In this document: positions 26,701 through 34,533 of the stretch, one piece after another | Layout of the letters: each line of letters begins with the position of its first letter | Position numbering within the stretch: the stretch's first letter is position 1 | Assembly (NCBI RefSeq): GCF_016888005.1 | Contig: NZ_JAFDVE010000012.1 | Location: 1-64,000 of the forward strand | Direction: 5' to 3' | Origin: Phycicoccus sp. CSK15P-2 | Lineage (GTDB): Bacteria; Actinomycetota; Actinomycetes; Actinomycetales; Dermatophilaceae | DNA length: 64,000 nucleotides | Notes under the pieces: generated by a model | Told to the model about the DNA's origin: nothing | Seen by the model: the letters and a program-made list of their open reading frames with translations, nothing else | Databases searched by the model: none | Position numbers and translations under genes: made by a program

Positions 26701-27103
26701 TGAACCTCTCGATGCCGAGCTCGAGGATCTCGTCGGTCGTCTTGATGCCGTTCAGGCGCATCGCCTCGAGCTCGGCGGGCAGACCGTGGGTGTCCCAGCC
26801 GAAGCGCCGCTCGACGCGCTTGCCGCGCATCGTCTCGTAGCGCGGCACGACGTCCTTGACGTAGCCGGTGAGCAGGTGGCCGTAGTGCGGCAGGCCGTTG
26901 GCGAAGGGCGGGCCGTCGTAGAAGACGAACTCGTTCTCGCCGCGCTCGCCGGGGTCGCGCTGGTCGATCGACGCCTGGAACGTGCCGTCGGCCTCCCAGT
27001 GCGCGAGGACGGCCTCCTCCACCTGCGGGAAGCGCGGGCTCGCGGGCACACCGAAGGCGGCGCCGGTGTGCTCGCCGGTCGTGGAGACCTTGGGGTACGT
27101 CAT
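23768..27103 (-). CDS. ileS: Isoleucyl-tRNA synthetase
   Basis: The protein has 1111 residues, typical for class I IleRS of the long eukaryotic-like type found in many actinobacteria. The HIGH-like motif is [13 protein letters not shown] and the KMSKS motif is [14 protein letters not shown]. The CP1 editing domain contains [16 protein letters not shown]. The C-terminal region [11 protein letters not shown]-type strands and anticodon domain follow [12 protein letters not shown] and the [15 protein letters not shown] block. The start ATG at 27103 has AGGAG about 8 nt upstream, inside the T-box leader. Expression is expected to rise when uncharged tRNA-Ile accumulates. Confidence 0.96.
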   Translation of the reverse strand: MTYPKVSTTGEHTGAAFGVPASPRFPQVEEAVLAHWEADGTFQASIDQRDPGERGENEFVFYDGPPFANGLPHYGHLLTGYVKDVVPRYETMRGKRVERRFGWDTHGLPAELEAMRLNGIKTTDEILELGIERFNAACRESVMKYTGEWRDYVTRQARWVDFDHDYRTMNPDYMESVIWAFKSLHDKGWVYEDFRVLPYCWNDETPLSNHELRMDEETYRMRQDPSVTVGYLLDDTGTDPVLDGAHLLVWTTTPWTLPSNLAAMVGSDIEYVVVQAPVPGTEHTARYVLAEARLAAHARELADAEGEFTVLGRYRGADLVGRSYTPPFSYYSGHENAFRIVAADDAVTTTDGTGVVHTAGAFGEVDKQVTDREGIVAVMPVGKDGRFTAPVTDYEGMQVFDANAFVIDHLKAATRGDGPAGSVTPGTVLLRRETYDHSYPHCWRCREPLIYKGVESWFVEVTAFKERMAELNQEITWVPEHVKDGQFGRWLENARDWSITRNRFWGSPVPVWKSDDPAYPRIDVYGSFAELERDFGDIPRDRDGTPDLHRPFVDELTRPNPDDPTGKSTMRRVTDVLDVWFDSGSMSYAQVHYPFENEGWFAGTDTQDAHFPADFIVEYIGQTRGWFYTLHILATALFDRPAFEACISHGIVLGNDGQKMSKSLRNYPDVREVFDRDGADAMRWFLMASPILRGGNLVVTEEGIREGVRQVLLPLWSSWYFFSLYANAANDSAGYEARWSTASTDPLDRYLLAKTRGLVENVTAQMDVYDVAGACESVRGFVDVLTNWYIRRSRERFWDTGAGDSARAEAAFDTLYTVLEVLTRVAAPLLPLVTEEVWRGLTGGRSVHLADWPSADDLPADDALVAAMDQVRAVCSTGSALRKAEGLRVRLPLTGLTVVTADPAGLEPFAGIVRDELNVKDVTVLDVAVAHESDFGISQRLTVNARVAGPRLGRDVQTAIKGSKSGDWSVSDDGTVTSGGLALVEGEYTLETVVEGGAAGSRATAMLPGGGFVVLDTEVTPDLEREGLARDLVRAVQQARKDAGLDVSDRILLEVTGDDEVAAAVEEHATLVAGETLATEVTVLDAPDGEQVAVVTVGDGRKASVRVTKRP

Positions 27104-27104
27104 C

Positions 27105-27342
27105 GCGGGGGTTCTCCTGCGGGTCGTCGACTCGTCGTTGCCGAGGACGACGGCTCCGGCTCGCGCCGGGCACCACCGCGGTACCACCTCGCTTGCCGCC
27201 CTGTGGGCGACCGCTCTTGCACCAGGTCGTGACGTGACCCCGACGTCCGGGTCTAGTGGGGCCGTGTCCCGCGGTGGGATCCCGGGCCCGTTCTTCCGGA
27301 GGCTCGCCGCTGATGACGGCTCGAGCGCCTGTGCCGACGAGT
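27105..27342 (-). promoter_or_regulatory. T-box leader of ileS (translational type)
   Basis: The minus strand carries the T-box motif AGGTGGTACCGCG at 27189-27177. Its TGGT bulge can pair with the ACCA end of uncharged tRNA-Ile. Upstream, a short hairpin (AGGCGCTCGAGCCG ... CGGCGAGCCT) places an ATC isoleucine codon in its loop (GAT on the plus strand at 27312-27314), a candidate specifier. The leader is only about 240 nt and lacks a T-run terminator. The short stem I and an AGGAG just before ileS fit the actinobacterial type that works by freeing the ribosome site. Confidence 0.85.
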
Positions 27343-27930
27343 CTAGCCGTCGCGGCCGGATGCTCCGAACGCGTTCCCGAGCGCACGGGTGACGACCTCA
27401 CCGTTGTCGACGACCGACCAGTCGACGTCGCGGTGGCCGCGTCCGTCGAGCACGGCGAGCGCGACCCGGAGGGTGTCTCCGTGGGTGACGAGGACGACGT
27501 CCGGGGCGTCCCATCCGGCCACCTCGGCGAGCAGGGCGGTCGTCCGGACGTGGACGTCGGCGATGCTCTCGCCGCCGCCCCAACGTATCTCGGTGACGTC
27601 GACGCCGTCCCGCACCGGCTCCTCGCGCAGCTCGCTCGTCAGCCGTCCCTCGAGGGTGCCGAGCGCCTGCTCGCGCAGTCCCGGATGTTCCTCGACCGGC
27701 ACGCCGAGGGCGGCGGCGACGGCATCCGCCGTCTGCCGGGCGCGCACGAGGTCGCTGGAGAGCAGCCGCACCGGGCCGGTGACGAGGCCGGCGACGGTGC
27801 GTGCGGCGTCCTCGGCCTGGGCCCGCCCGCGCTCGGTGAGCGGCGGATGCGCCGTGGCGCCCTGGAGGCGACGCTCGACGTTCCACGTCGACTCCCCGTG
27901 GCGGACGAGGTGGATGCGGGCGGGCGGCAC
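27343..27930 (-). CDS. Histidine phosphatase (phosphoglycerate mutase-like), candidate CobC-type alpha-ribazole phosphatase
   Basis: The protein has 195 residues. The phosphohistidine motif is [19 protein letters not shown], the Glu proton donor region is [17 protein letters not shown], and the second His is in [13 protein letters not shown]. The GTG at 27930 is 7 nt after TACGGT on the minus strand, supporting this start. The family has many substrates. The divergent neighbour is cobQ, and the two -10 boxes are only 10 bp apart, so alpha-ribazole-5'-phosphate (the CobC reaction in cobalamin tail assembly) is a reasonable guess, not a demonstrated role. Confidence 0.8.
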   Translation of the reverse strand: MPPARIHLVRHGESTWNVERRLQGATAHPPLTERGRAQAEDAARTVAGLVTGPVRLLSSDLVRARQTADAVAAALGVPVEEHPGLREQALGTLEGRLTSELREEPVRDGVDVTEIRWGGGESIADVHVRTTALLAEVAGWDAPDVVLVTHGDTLRVALAVLDGRGHRDVDWSVVDNGEVVTRALGNAFGASGRDG

Positions 27931-27937
27931 GCGGGAC

Positions 27938-27943
27938 ACCGTA
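27938..27943 (-). promoter_or_regulatory. -10 box of the histidine phosphatase gene
   Basis: TACGGT on the minus strand ends 7 nt before the GTG at 27930. Confidence 0.5.
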
Positions 27944-27953
27944 GCGGGGTGCC

Positions 27954-27959
27954 TAGACT
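27954..27959 (+). promoter_or_regulatory. -10 box of cobQ
   Basis: TAGACT ends 7 nt before the cobQ GTG at 27967. It is divergent from and only 10 bp away from the -10 box of the phosphatase. Confidence 0.5.
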
Positions 27960-27966
27960 CTCCCGC

Positions 27967-29427
27967 GTGGCTGGACTGCTGGTGGCGGGGACGAGCTCGG
28001 ACGCCGGCAAGTCTCTCGTCGTCACCGGGCTGGCCCGGGCGTGGCGCCGCCTCGGGGTGAAGGTGGCGCCGTTCAAGGCGCAGAACATGTCGAACCACTC
28101 GATGGTCTGCCAGGACGGCTCCGAGATCGGTCGGGCGCAGTACCTGCAGTGCCAGGCGGCGGGGGTCGAGGCGTCGTCGGTGCACAACCCCGTCCTTCTC
28201 AAGCCGGGCAGCGACCGCGAGGCGTTCGTCGTGCTGCGCGGCGAACCGGCCGGGCGGCTGCGCGCGGGCGAGTACGCCACGGGCCGCCGCCATCTCGCCG
28301 AGGCCGCGTTCGCCGCCTACGAGGAGCTCGCGGCGTCCGTCGACCTGGTCGTCGTCGAGGGCGCCGGGTCCCCCGCCGAGGTCAACCTGCGCGAGGGCGA
28401 CTACGTCAACCTCGGGCTGGCGCGGCGGTTCGGGCTGCCGGTGCTGCTCGTCGGCGACATCGACCGTGGTGGCGTGCTGGCGTCGCTGTTCGGCACGTGG
28501 GCGCTCGTCGACGACGCCGACCGCGCGCACCTGCGGGCGTACGCGGTCAACAAGTTCCGCGGCGACCCGTCGGTGCTCGCGCCGGGGCTCGTGACCGTCA
28601 CCGAGCGCACCGGCATGCCGTGCGTCGGGGTGCTGCCGTGGCTCGAGGACGTGTGGATCGACAGCGAGGACGCGCTCTCGGTCGGGCGCTGGCGATCGGG
28701 GACGGACCTGTCCCGGGAGCGGCTGACGGTGGCCGTCGTCCGGCTGCCGCGCACCTCGAACGCCACCGACGTCGACGCCCTTGCCTGTGAGCCCGGGGTG
28801 GACGTGCGTGTCACGACAGACCCCGAGCGCTGCCGCGAGGCCGACCTGCTCGTGCTGCCCGGCAGCCGAGCCACGGTCTCGGACCTGGCCTGGCTGCGGC
28901 GTACCGGCATCGCCGACGTCGTGCGCCAGCGTGCGGCCGCCGGGCGTCCGGTCCTCGGGGTGTGCGGGGGGTACCAGATGCTGTGCCGCACGATCGACGA
29001 CCCGGTCGAGAGCCGGGACGGGCGGGTCGACGGGCTCGGGCTGCTGGGCGCCGACGTCACGTTCTCGGCCGAGAAGGTGCTGGCCCGGCCGTCGGCGACG
29101 TGGGGCGGGGTGCCGGTCGAGGGCTACGAGATCCACCACGGCGTCGTCGGCGACGACGGGTCGTTCCCGGGCGGTATGCGGGCCGGTGCCGTGTGGGGCA
29201 CGATCTGGCACGGCACGCTGGAGGGCGACGCGTTCCGGCGGGCGTGGCTGGCCGAGGTCGCGGCGGCGAGCGGGTCGCGGTGGGTGGCGGACGCGTCGGC
29301 GCCGGGGTTCGGGGCGCGGCGCGAGGCGATGGTCGACGCGCTGGCCGACGCGGTCGAGGAGCATCTCGACCTCGACGCGATCACCTCGCTGGCGTCCGAG
29401 CGGGTAGCCCCGGTGGTGTCCGGATGA
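27967..29427 (+). CDS. cobQ: Cobyric acid synthase
   Basis: The protein has 486 residues. The N-terminal amidoligase domain has GTSSDAGKSLVVTGLAR and FKAQNMSNHSMV, and further VVVEGAGSPAEVNL and VGDIDRGGVLASLFGT. The glutaminase domain has the nucleophile Cys in GVCGGYQML (near residue 336) and the His of GYEIHHG (near 386). It amidates side chains b, d, e and g of adenosylcobyrinic acid a,c-diamide. It starts a leaderless two-gene operon with cobF (4-nt overlap), separate from the main cobalamin cluster 13 kb away. Confidence 0.95.
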   Translation: MAGLLVAGTSSDAGKSLVVTGLARAWRRLGVKVAPFKAQNMSNHSMVCQDGSEIGRAQYLQCQAAGVEASSVHNPVLLKPGSDREAFVVLRGEPAGRLRAGEYATGRRHLAEAAFAAYEELAASVDLVVVEGAGSPAEVNLREGDYVNLGLARRFGLPVLLVGDIDRGGVLASLFGTWALVDDADRAHLRAYAVNKFRGDPSVLAPGLVTVTERTGMPCVGVLPWLEDVWIDSEDALSVGRWRSGTDLSRERLTVAVVRLPRTSNATDVDALACEPGVDVRVTTDPERCREADLLVLPGSRATVSDLAWLRRTGIADVVRQRAAAGRPVLGVCGGYQMLCRTIDDPVESRDGRVDGLGLLGADVTFSAEKVLARPSATWGGVPVEGYEIHHGVVGDDGSFPGGMRAGAVWGTIWHGTLEGDAFRRAWLAEVAAASGSRWVADASAPGFGARREAMVDALADAVEEHLDLDAITSLASERVAPVVSG

Positions 29428-30242
29428 GCCGCGCGGTGCACGTCATCGGGATCGGCACGGGCAGCCCGGCGCACGTCACGGGGCAGGCGGTCTCGGCGAT
29501 GCGGGCGTGCGACGTCTTCCTCGTGGCCGACAAGGGCGAGGCCAAGGACGAGCTCGTGGCCGTGCGGCGGGGGCTCTGCGAAGAGCTGCTGGAGGCGGGC
29601 TCGTACCGGTTCGTCACCGTGCCCGACCCTGAGCGCGGCCCGGACGCCTCGCGTGACGCCGCGCAGTACCAGGCGGGGGTCGACGCCTGGCACGCCGCGC
29701 GGGCCCGCCGCTACGCCGAGGTGCTGGACGCGCTGCCCGTGGACGCGGTCGTCGGGTTCCTCGTCTGGGGCGACCCGGCGTTCTACGACAGCACGGTCCG
29801 GATCGTCGAGGCCGTCGGCCGGCTGACGCCCGTGGTGATGAGCGTCGTCCCCGGCATCTCGGCACTGCAGGTGCTGGCGGCCGAGCACGGCATCGTCCTC
29901 AACGGCATCGGCGGGCCGGTGCACGTGACGACCGGGCGGCGGCTGGCATCCGAGTGGCGGCCGGAGCTCGGCACCGTCGTCGTCATGCTCGACGCCCGGC
30001 TCCAGTGCGTGCAGCTGCTCAAGCGCGCCCCGGACCTGTACGTCCACTGGGGGGCCTACCTCGGGCTGCCGCAGCAGGAGCTGCGCGCCGGACGCCTGGC
30101 AGACCTCGCCGACGAGCTCGTCACCCTGCGCGCGCAGCTGCGGGAGCGGCACGGCTGGGTCATGGACACCTACGCGCTCACGCTCCCGACCGGCACCGCC
30201 GGAGGGGAAGGCACCGAGGACACTGCCCGAGCCATAGGCTGA
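29424..30242 (+). CDS. cobF: Precorrin-6A synthase (deacetylating)
   Basis: The protein has 272 residues. The tetrapyrrole methylase N-terminal motif is VIGIGTGSPAHVTGQAV, followed by VFLVADKGEAKDELV, VGFLVWGDPAFYDST and VVPGISALQVLAAEHGI. DKGEAKDEL with WGDPAFYDST is typical of CobF, which methylates C1 and releases the extruded two-carbon unit as acetate in the aerobic pathway. The ATG overlaps the cobQ stop by 4 nt. Confidence 0.93.
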   Translation: MSRAVHVIGIGTGSPAHVTGQAVSAMRACDVFLVADKGEAKDELVAVRRGLCEELLEAGSYRFVTVPDPERGPDASRDAAQYQAGVDAWHAARARRYAEVLDALPVDAVVGFLVWGDPAFYDSTVRIVEAVGRLTPVVMSVVPGISALQVLAAEHGIVLNGIGGPVHVTTGRRLASEWRPELGTVVVMLDARLQCVQLLKRAPDLYVHWGAYLGLPQQELRAGRLADLADELVTLRAQLRERHGWVMDTYALTLPTGTAGGEGTEDTARAIG

Positions 30243-30284
30243 CGACGCTCACGACCGAGCGCCCCCCGTCGACGAAGGAACCGC

Positions 30285-31235
30285 ATGTGCCGAGTGCTCG
30301 CGTTCATCGGGCCGGAGACCCCGCTGGAGAAGCTGCTCCTCACACCCAGTAACAGCCTGGTCAACCAGGCCCTCGACCCCGAGCGGCACCCGGAGCTCCA
30401 GCTGGCCGGGTGGGGGTTCGGCGCGTGGAGCGAGCACCTCCTGAAGCCGGAGGAGCCGTTTCTCTACCGCCGGCCGATGGCCGCCTTCTACGACGACAAC
30501 CTCGAGCGCATCGTCCCGAGCCTGCGCGCCCACACGATGCTCGCCCACGTCCGAGCGGCCGCCTACGACGCGAAGGTCGTCCTGGCGGACGAGAACTGCC
30601 ATCCGTTCTCGTTCGAGGGAACCCCCTGGATCGTCGCGCAGAACGGCTACCTGCCGAGCTGGCAGCTGCTGCAGCGGGAGCTGCTGCAGCACTGCGAGGA
30701 CTCCTACCTGGAGCAGATGAAGGGCTCGACGGACACCGAGTTCCTCTACGTGCTCCTGCTCTCGCTCATGAAGGGGGACGGCGACGAGGACGTGCAGCGC
30801 GCGGTCGAGGAGATGACCCGGCTCATCGCGGGCGCCATGGCCGACCTCGACCTCCCGGGCCTGACGAAGCTGAAGATGGCGCTGGTGGCGCCGAACCGCA
30901 TAATCGGGGTGAACACCGGTCTCGGGCTCCGGGGCGAGACGGACCCGGACGGCGACTGGCGGGAGCTGCGCGAGGCCGAGCCGGGCTCGGACGAGTTCTC
31001 GCTCTCGATGCTGCTGGAGCCGATGCACCTCCTCATGGGCCGCGACTTCGAGAAGGACGAGACGACCTACGACTTCGACACGTGCGACGAGGAGGACGCG
31101 ACCGGCGCGATCTTCGCCTCCGAGGCCCTGACCGACGACTCCGACGGATGGTCGTCCCTGGAGTTCGGCGAGATCGTCTTCCTCGAGAACGACGGCGAAC
31201 GGGTGACCAAGACCGTCCGCACCCTGTCGGTGTAG
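30285..31235 (+). CDS. Class II glutamine amidotransferase-like protein
   Basis: The protein has 316 residues. After removal of Met1 the sequence begins with Cys (MCRVLAFIG), the N-terminal nucleophile of class II (Ntn) glutaminases. Supporting blocks are LAGWGFGAWSEHL, LRAHTMLAHVRAA and NCHPFSFEGTPWIVAQNGYL. There is no fused synthase domain, as in the YafJ/GATase_4 group, so the ammonia acceptor is unknown. GAAGGA precedes the ATG, and a TAGGCT -10 box lies about 45 nt upstream at the end of cobF. The C-terminus is acidic, with phospholipase-like features absent. Confidence 0.85.
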   Translation: MCRVLAFIGPETPLEKLLLTPSNSLVNQALDPERHPELQLAGWGFGAWSEHLLKPEEPFLYRRPMAAFYDDNLERIVPSLRAHTMLAHVRAAAYDAKVVLADENCHPFSFEGTPWIVAQNGYLPSWQLLQRELLQHCEDSYLEQMKGSTDTEFLYVLLLSLMKGDGDEDVQRAVEEMTRLIAGAMADLDLPGLTKLKMALVAPNRIIGVNTGLGLRGETDPDGDWRELREAEPGSDEFSLSMLLEPMHLLMGRDFEKDETTYDFDTCDEEDATGAIFASEALTDDSDGWSSLEFGEIVFLENDGERVTKTVRTLSV

Positions 31236-31290
31236 CCGGGAACTCCCCCGAGCAGCACCACGGGCCATCCGACGAGCGGGCTGGGCCGGG

Positions 31291-31905
31291 TCATCCTGGC
31301 CGGATGTCCCTCCAGTCGGTGGTCTCGCACTGGTGGTGGGTGTTGTCACCGGTGCCGAGCACCGTGCCGTCGCCGCACATGCCCAGGGTGTGGGTGGCGC
31401 CGGCCGCGACGGCGACCACGCCTCGCCACCCGTCGACGTCACATTGACCCCAGCTGTTGTCGCCGCTCGCCAGCACACGCCCGCCCTCGGTGACGCCGAC
31501 GGTGTGCCGGCTGCCCGCCGCCACGTCGACCAGGTCGCGCCACTCCTCCACCGCGCAGGCCCCGGTCCTGGCCTCTCCGGAGGCGACGGCCCGGCCGTCC
31601 CGACGCCGCCCGACGGTGTGCAGGTAGCCCGCCGCGATGCCGGCCAGAGCGGACCATCCTTCGACATCACACTGCCCGCGGCCGTTGACCCCGGTGGCCA
31701 CGACGGTGCCGTCGGCACGGAGTCCGACCGTGTGCGAGCGGCCGGTGTTGCCCGCAGCGTGGACGTTCCCGGCAGCCACCGCCACGACGTCCGTCCACCC
31801 GGCCACAGCGAGCTCGCCGGCGCCCCCGTGCCCGGCTCCGACGACCGTCCCGTCGGCGCGGCGACCGACGGAATGGCGCCGCCCCGCCGCCACAGCACTG
31901 CGCAT
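31291..31905 (-). CDS. RCC1-repeat protein
   Basis: The protein has 204 residues made almost entirely of about five 37-40-residue repeats, each with H-V(G)-R-DG-V-A-G------C-V--W--(V)VAVAAG. Clear examples are SHTVGLRADGTVVATGVNGR and THTLGMCGDGTVLGTGDNTH. These form blades of an RCC1-like beta-propeller; a full propeller has seven, so this one is short or must dimerise. No signal peptide or extra domain is present. GAGGTGA precedes the ATG. Function unknown; such proteins usually bind other proteins. Confidence 0.75.
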   Translation of the reverse strand: MRSAVAAGRRHSVGRRADGTVVGAGHGGAGELAVAGWTDVVAVAAGNVHAAGNTGRSHTVGLRADGTVVATGVNGRGQCDVEGWSALAGIAAGYLHTVGRRRDGRAVASGEARTGACAVEEWRDLVDVAAGSRHTVGVTEGGRVLASGDNSWGQCDVDGWRGVVAVAAGATHTLGMCGDGTVLGTGDNTHHQCETTDWRDIRPG

Positions 31906-32194
31906 ACGTCACCTCGTCTGCCCGCATCGACTCTCGGGCATTCAACACGACGGCCGGGCGCGACCCACCGGTGTCAGCCCAGCGTGAGCCGCTGTTCGTG
32001 GAGCTGCCCGACGTGCCGACGCGGTCCTTCAGACCGACCGTGTCGCCCATGACGCCCGGGGCGGTTGCACTTGTTCGACCGATCGCATGACTCGAGCACG
32101 CTCGGCGCAGACATCATCGGCGCCTTCGTCGGCGGACGTGGGCGAGCACGACCCGGTACATGGCGGCCGAGGCGGACTTCCTGGCTCAGGATTT
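31906..32194. other. Intergenic stretch without a supported gene
   Basis: This lies between the start of the RCC1 gene and the toxin-antitoxin promoter. Short open frames exist on both strands but lack ribosome sites and family features. Confidence 0.4.
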
Positions 32195-32212
32195 TCGTTA
32201 TACGATTTTCTC
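32195..32212 (+). promoter_or_regulatory. Promoter/operator of the 32.2-kb toxin-antitoxin pair
   Basis: TCGTTATACGA (32195-32205) has TCGT/ACGA arms around TAT. It contains the -10 box TATACG (32199-32204), 8 nt before the GTG at 32213. The AT-rich patch stands out in a GC-rich area. A ribbon-helix-helix dimer could bind here and repress. Confidence 0.5.
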
Positions 32213-32446
32213 GTGGTGAGCGACGAGCAGATCCAGGAGTGGGCCGACGAGGCCGAAGCCGGCTACGACGTCGATGCCCTCAAGGTGCGTGGTCGCGGAC
32301 GACCGGGTCGAGGCGCGGAATCGATGCAGGTAGTCGCCGTCCGGCTGACCGCGGAAGAGCTCGAGGCCCTCGATGCCGCCGCCGACAAGGGCAACATGAG
32401 CCGATCCGAGGCGATCCGAGCGGCGCTGGCGCACTTCGCCGCGTGA
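32213..32446 (+). CDS. Ribbon-helix-helix antitoxin
   Basis: The protein has 77 residues from the GTG at 32213 (a second GTG follows directly). The N-terminal part VSDEQIQEWADEAEAGYDVD followed by ALKVRGRGRPGRG probably contacts the toxin. The C-terminal MQVVAVRLTAEELEALDAAADKGNMSRSEAIRAALAHF is a ribbon-helix-helix DNA-binding unit. Its stop overlaps the next gene by 4 nt. It would neutralise that toxin and repress the operon. Confidence 0.8.
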   Translation: MVSDEQIQEWADEAEAGYDVDALKVRGRGRPGRGAESMQVVAVRLTAEELEALDAAADKGNMSRSEAIRAALAHFAA

Positions 32447-32685
32447 AGATCCACCCCAGCGCACTCAAGCACGGCATCGACCCCGAGGACATTCGCCAGG
32501 CGGCCGAATGGGCATCGTGGATCGAGCCTCTGAGCGAGGACGAGTCGCCTGAGCGAGAGCTTCGTCTCGGGTTCGACACTCAAGCCCGGCTCCTCGAGAC
32601 TGTGGTGCTCGTGTTCGCCAGTGGCGACGAGATGGTCATCCACGCGATGCCGGCGCGCAAGAAGTACCTGGGCCTGCTGCCCTGA
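32443..32685 (+). CDS. Small toxin (RelE/BrnT-like size) of the 32.2-kb pair
   Basis: The protein has 80 residues from a GTG overlapping the antitoxin stop (GTGA). It reads KIHPSALKHGIDPEDIRQA, then ELRLGFDTQARLLETVVLVF and MVIHAMPARKKYLGLLP. The KHG-----I--A start and VIHAMP-R-KY end match a toxin group regularly found after GRGRPG-type ribbon-helix-helix antitoxins. A RelE/BrnT-like RNase fold is likely from size and the basic C-terminus, but no catalytic residue is proven. Confidence 0.75.
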   Translation: MKIHPSALKHGIDPEDIRQAAEWASWIEPLSEDESPERELRLGFDTQARLLETVVLVFASGDEMVIHAMPARKKYLGLLP

Positions 32686-32801
32686 CGGACCCAGCGACGG
32701 CGGGCCGGAGATGGAGGATGTCAGCCGCCGGCGCCGAGGATCGTCGACGTCACGGCCTCCGCTCGTGAGGACGAATGCTGACGGTTGTCGGGTACTTCCC
32801 G

Positions 32802-33224
32802 CTACGGGCGAACCGGGGTGTCGCCGGCCAAGACGGTCTCGACGAGATCCTCGGGAAACAGCGCGCGTATGTCCCGCGCGTAGTCAGGTCCGTCACCGGG
32901 AACCTGTACCTGCGATCCCACGACACGCATGGGCACGCTGATCCCGGTGTCGGCGTGCACGATGCCGTTGCACTCCGCCCACACGAACGCAGTCTCGCTG
33001 GTTCGTCTGAGCAGTCGGACAGCGCACGTACCTTCCTCCCCCAGGATGCTGGGGTCGGACCCGGCAGACCCGATGAGCGCGGCGAGTCGTGCCTCGTCAG
33101 CCTGAACCGCAGGGTCAGAACGGTCCGGCAACTCCGGTCCGGACGCAGTACAAGCGCTGAACAGCAGGGCGCACGCCAGCGCCACAGCGCCGTGCCTCGC
33201 TGGACGTCCCCTGATTGCCGCCAC
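32802..33224 (-). CDS. Predicted lipoprotein
   Basis: The protein has 140 residues from the GTG at 33224, with GGAAGG 8 nt upstream. The signal GAVALACALLFSAC ends in a FSAC lipobox (Cys near residue 24). The mature part is acidic with three Cys-containing strands (EGTCAVRLL, AECNGIVH) and ends at FPEDLVETVLAGDTPVRP. No family is recognised. It is probably anchored to the outer face of the membrane. It is convergent with the toxin gene. Confidence 0.65.
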   Translation of the reverse strand: MAAIRGRPARHGAVALACALLFSACTASGPELPDRSDPAVQADEARLAALIGSAGSDPSILGEEGTCAVRLLRRTSETAFVWAECNGIVHADTGISVPMRVVGSQVQVPGDGPDYARDIRALFPEDLVETVLAGDTPVRP

Positions 33225-33415
33225 ACATGAAGCCTTCCAGAGCTTCGCGTAACCCGCTGGGCCTTCTCCAGCCACTGCGCCGGTAGCCGACGCAATCCTC
33301 GCCCGTCACCCTCCGTCCGTGGCCGGGCACAACCGAGCGAGCAGGCGCACCTCCTTGTCCACGCGATGCATCCCCGAGAGGAGCTCCTGAGGTCGAGGAC
33401 GGCGCCGCTGCTGGG

Positions 33416-34075
33416 TCAGTCGTCGGCGTCCGGGCCGGGACGACGGAGAGTGTCGGGTTCGAACCCGTGGCGGACGCCCCACAGGACGGCCTGGGGCCGC
33501 CGCGTGACGCCGATCTTCCGGTAGGCGCTGCGGATGTACGACTTCACCGAGTTGATCGACAGATACGTGCGTTTCGTGATGTCGTCGTTCGTCAGGCCTT
33601 GGGTGATGAGAGCGACGATCTCGGCTTCACGAGCGGACAACCCCTCGCTGCGACCTGGCCAGTCACCACCGTCGTCCTCGCGGTAGGCGGTTCGGTCGGT
33701 GACCCGCTCGCCGGCTGCCACCTTCTCCAGGGCCAGGACGAGCTCGTCGGCGGACATTCCTTTCGACAGGTAGCCAGAAGCTCCTCGCCGCAGTGCCGCC
33801 TCGACGAGCGCCTCGTGCGTGTTCCAGCTGTACAGGACGACCTTGTCGGCAGCGCCGCGCTCCAGCAGGTCCTGCAGACCGGCCCGGTCCGCCTGGTCCT
33901 GCGCGAAGGTGTCGTAGAGGGCGACGTCGACGGGCCGCACCACCGGCAGTCGCGAGTCGAACTCCACGAGGTGGACCCGGCCGCGGTACGGCTCCAGCAT
34001 CCGAGCCAGGCCCTGGATGACGATGTCGTAGTCGTTGAGTAACGCGACACGAACGGGCTGGGGGTCCTCGGCCAT
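33416..34075 (-). CDS. NarL/LuxR-type response regulator (orphan)
   Basis: The protein has 219 residues. The receiver domain starts VRVALLNDYDIVIQGLARML, with the acidic pair ND-D, the phospho-acceptor Asp in VDVALYDTFAQD, Ser/Thr in VVLYSWNTHEAL and Lys in YLSKGMSADEL. The HTH is LSAREAEIVALITQGLTNDD followed by ITKRTYLSINSVKSYIRSAYRKIG. ATG 34075 lies 6 nt after TACGTT, a leaderless start, which rules against the ATG at 34093. No histidine kinase is adjacent. Its divergent position suggests that it could control the 34.5-kb operon, but 459 bp separate them. Confidence 0.88.
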   Translation of the reverse strand: MAEDPQPVRVALLNDYDIVIQGLARMLEPYRGRVHLVEFDSRLPVVRPVDVALYDTFAQDQADRAGLQDLLERGAADKVVLYSWNTHEALVEAALRRGASGYLSKGMSADELVLALEKVAAGERVTDRTAYREDDGGDWPGRSEGLSAREAEIVALITQGLTNDDITKRTYLSINSVKSYIRSAYRKIGVTRRPQAVLWGVRHGFEPDTLRRPGPDADD

Positions 34076-34081
34076 GTCAGC

Positions 34082-34087
34082 AACGTA
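34082..34087 (-). promoter_or_regulatory. -10 box, leaderless start of response regulator
   Basis: TACGTT on the minus strand ends 6 nt before the ATG at 34075. Confidence 0.5.
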
Positions 34088-34318
34088 GAGCACCTGACGA
34101 CCGGGGGCGGACGTCGTCCCACGTCCACGGCCATCTCACCCCCAGGGGTGGTGTGGGAAGCCACCGGTGACACGAGAGTGACCTCATGACGAATCTTCGA
34201 CCCGGGACGTGAGCGTTCGGGTTGCCTCCGACCCGACGGACCACGTCCGCGACCTCGGGCGCCCCGTGCGCCGACGCACGAGCGGCACGATCCGGTCCCA
34301 CGACGATGCCAGCCCGGT
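34088..34318. other. Long divergent control region, left part
   Basis: This is part of a 446-bp gap between the response regulator and the SbnA-like gene. No gene is supported. GCCACCGGTG (34160-34169) recurs in the palindrome at 34372-34385, a possible binding-site pair. No AT-rich iron-box sequence was seen. Confidence 0.35.
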
Positions 34319-34343
34319 GCCGGCCCCGGCTGCCGGGGCCGGC
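34319..34343. repeat. Perfect 11-bp inverted repeat (hairpin)
   Basis: GCCGGCCCCGG and CCGGGGCCGGC are separated by CTG. It lies about 190 nt before the SbnA-like gene. It could be an attenuator-like hairpin in a long leader or the terminator of an unseen transcript. No T-run follows. Confidence 0.6.
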
Positions 34344-34371
34344 GTGAGACGCATTCCGGCTGCCGGGGACG

Positions 34372-34385
34372 AGCCACCGGTGGCT
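34372..34385. promoter_or_regulatory. 14-bp perfect palindrome
   Basis: AGCCACCGGTGGCT is self-complementary and shares GCCACCGGTG with 34160-34169. It is a candidate operator for the operon that starts at 34534. Confidence 0.4.
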
Positions 34386-34533
34386 GCGTGATCCCCACCC
34401 TCGTCACGGGGGCATGGTCACCGTCGACACGGCGATGGGGCGCGGCGCACGCACCCGCTGTCGGCCCCCCACCCCCAGCGCGGTGACAGCGGCATGTCGC
34501 CCCCGCCCGACCGAGCCAACACCGGAGGTCTCG

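Noticed and set aside
23645-27232. Very long open frame on the plus strand opposite ileS
   Set aside because: It mirrors the ileS codons and is a by-product of high GC at third positions. No family features and no start signal.
34319-34343. Rho-independent terminator call for the GC hairpin
   Set aside because: No T-run follows and no supported gene ends just before it, so it is listed only as an inverted repeat.
34088-34533. Iron-box (DtxR/IdeR type) upstream of the SbnA-like gene
   Set aside because: No TTAGG-CTAA-like sequence is present; the region is uniformly GC-rich.
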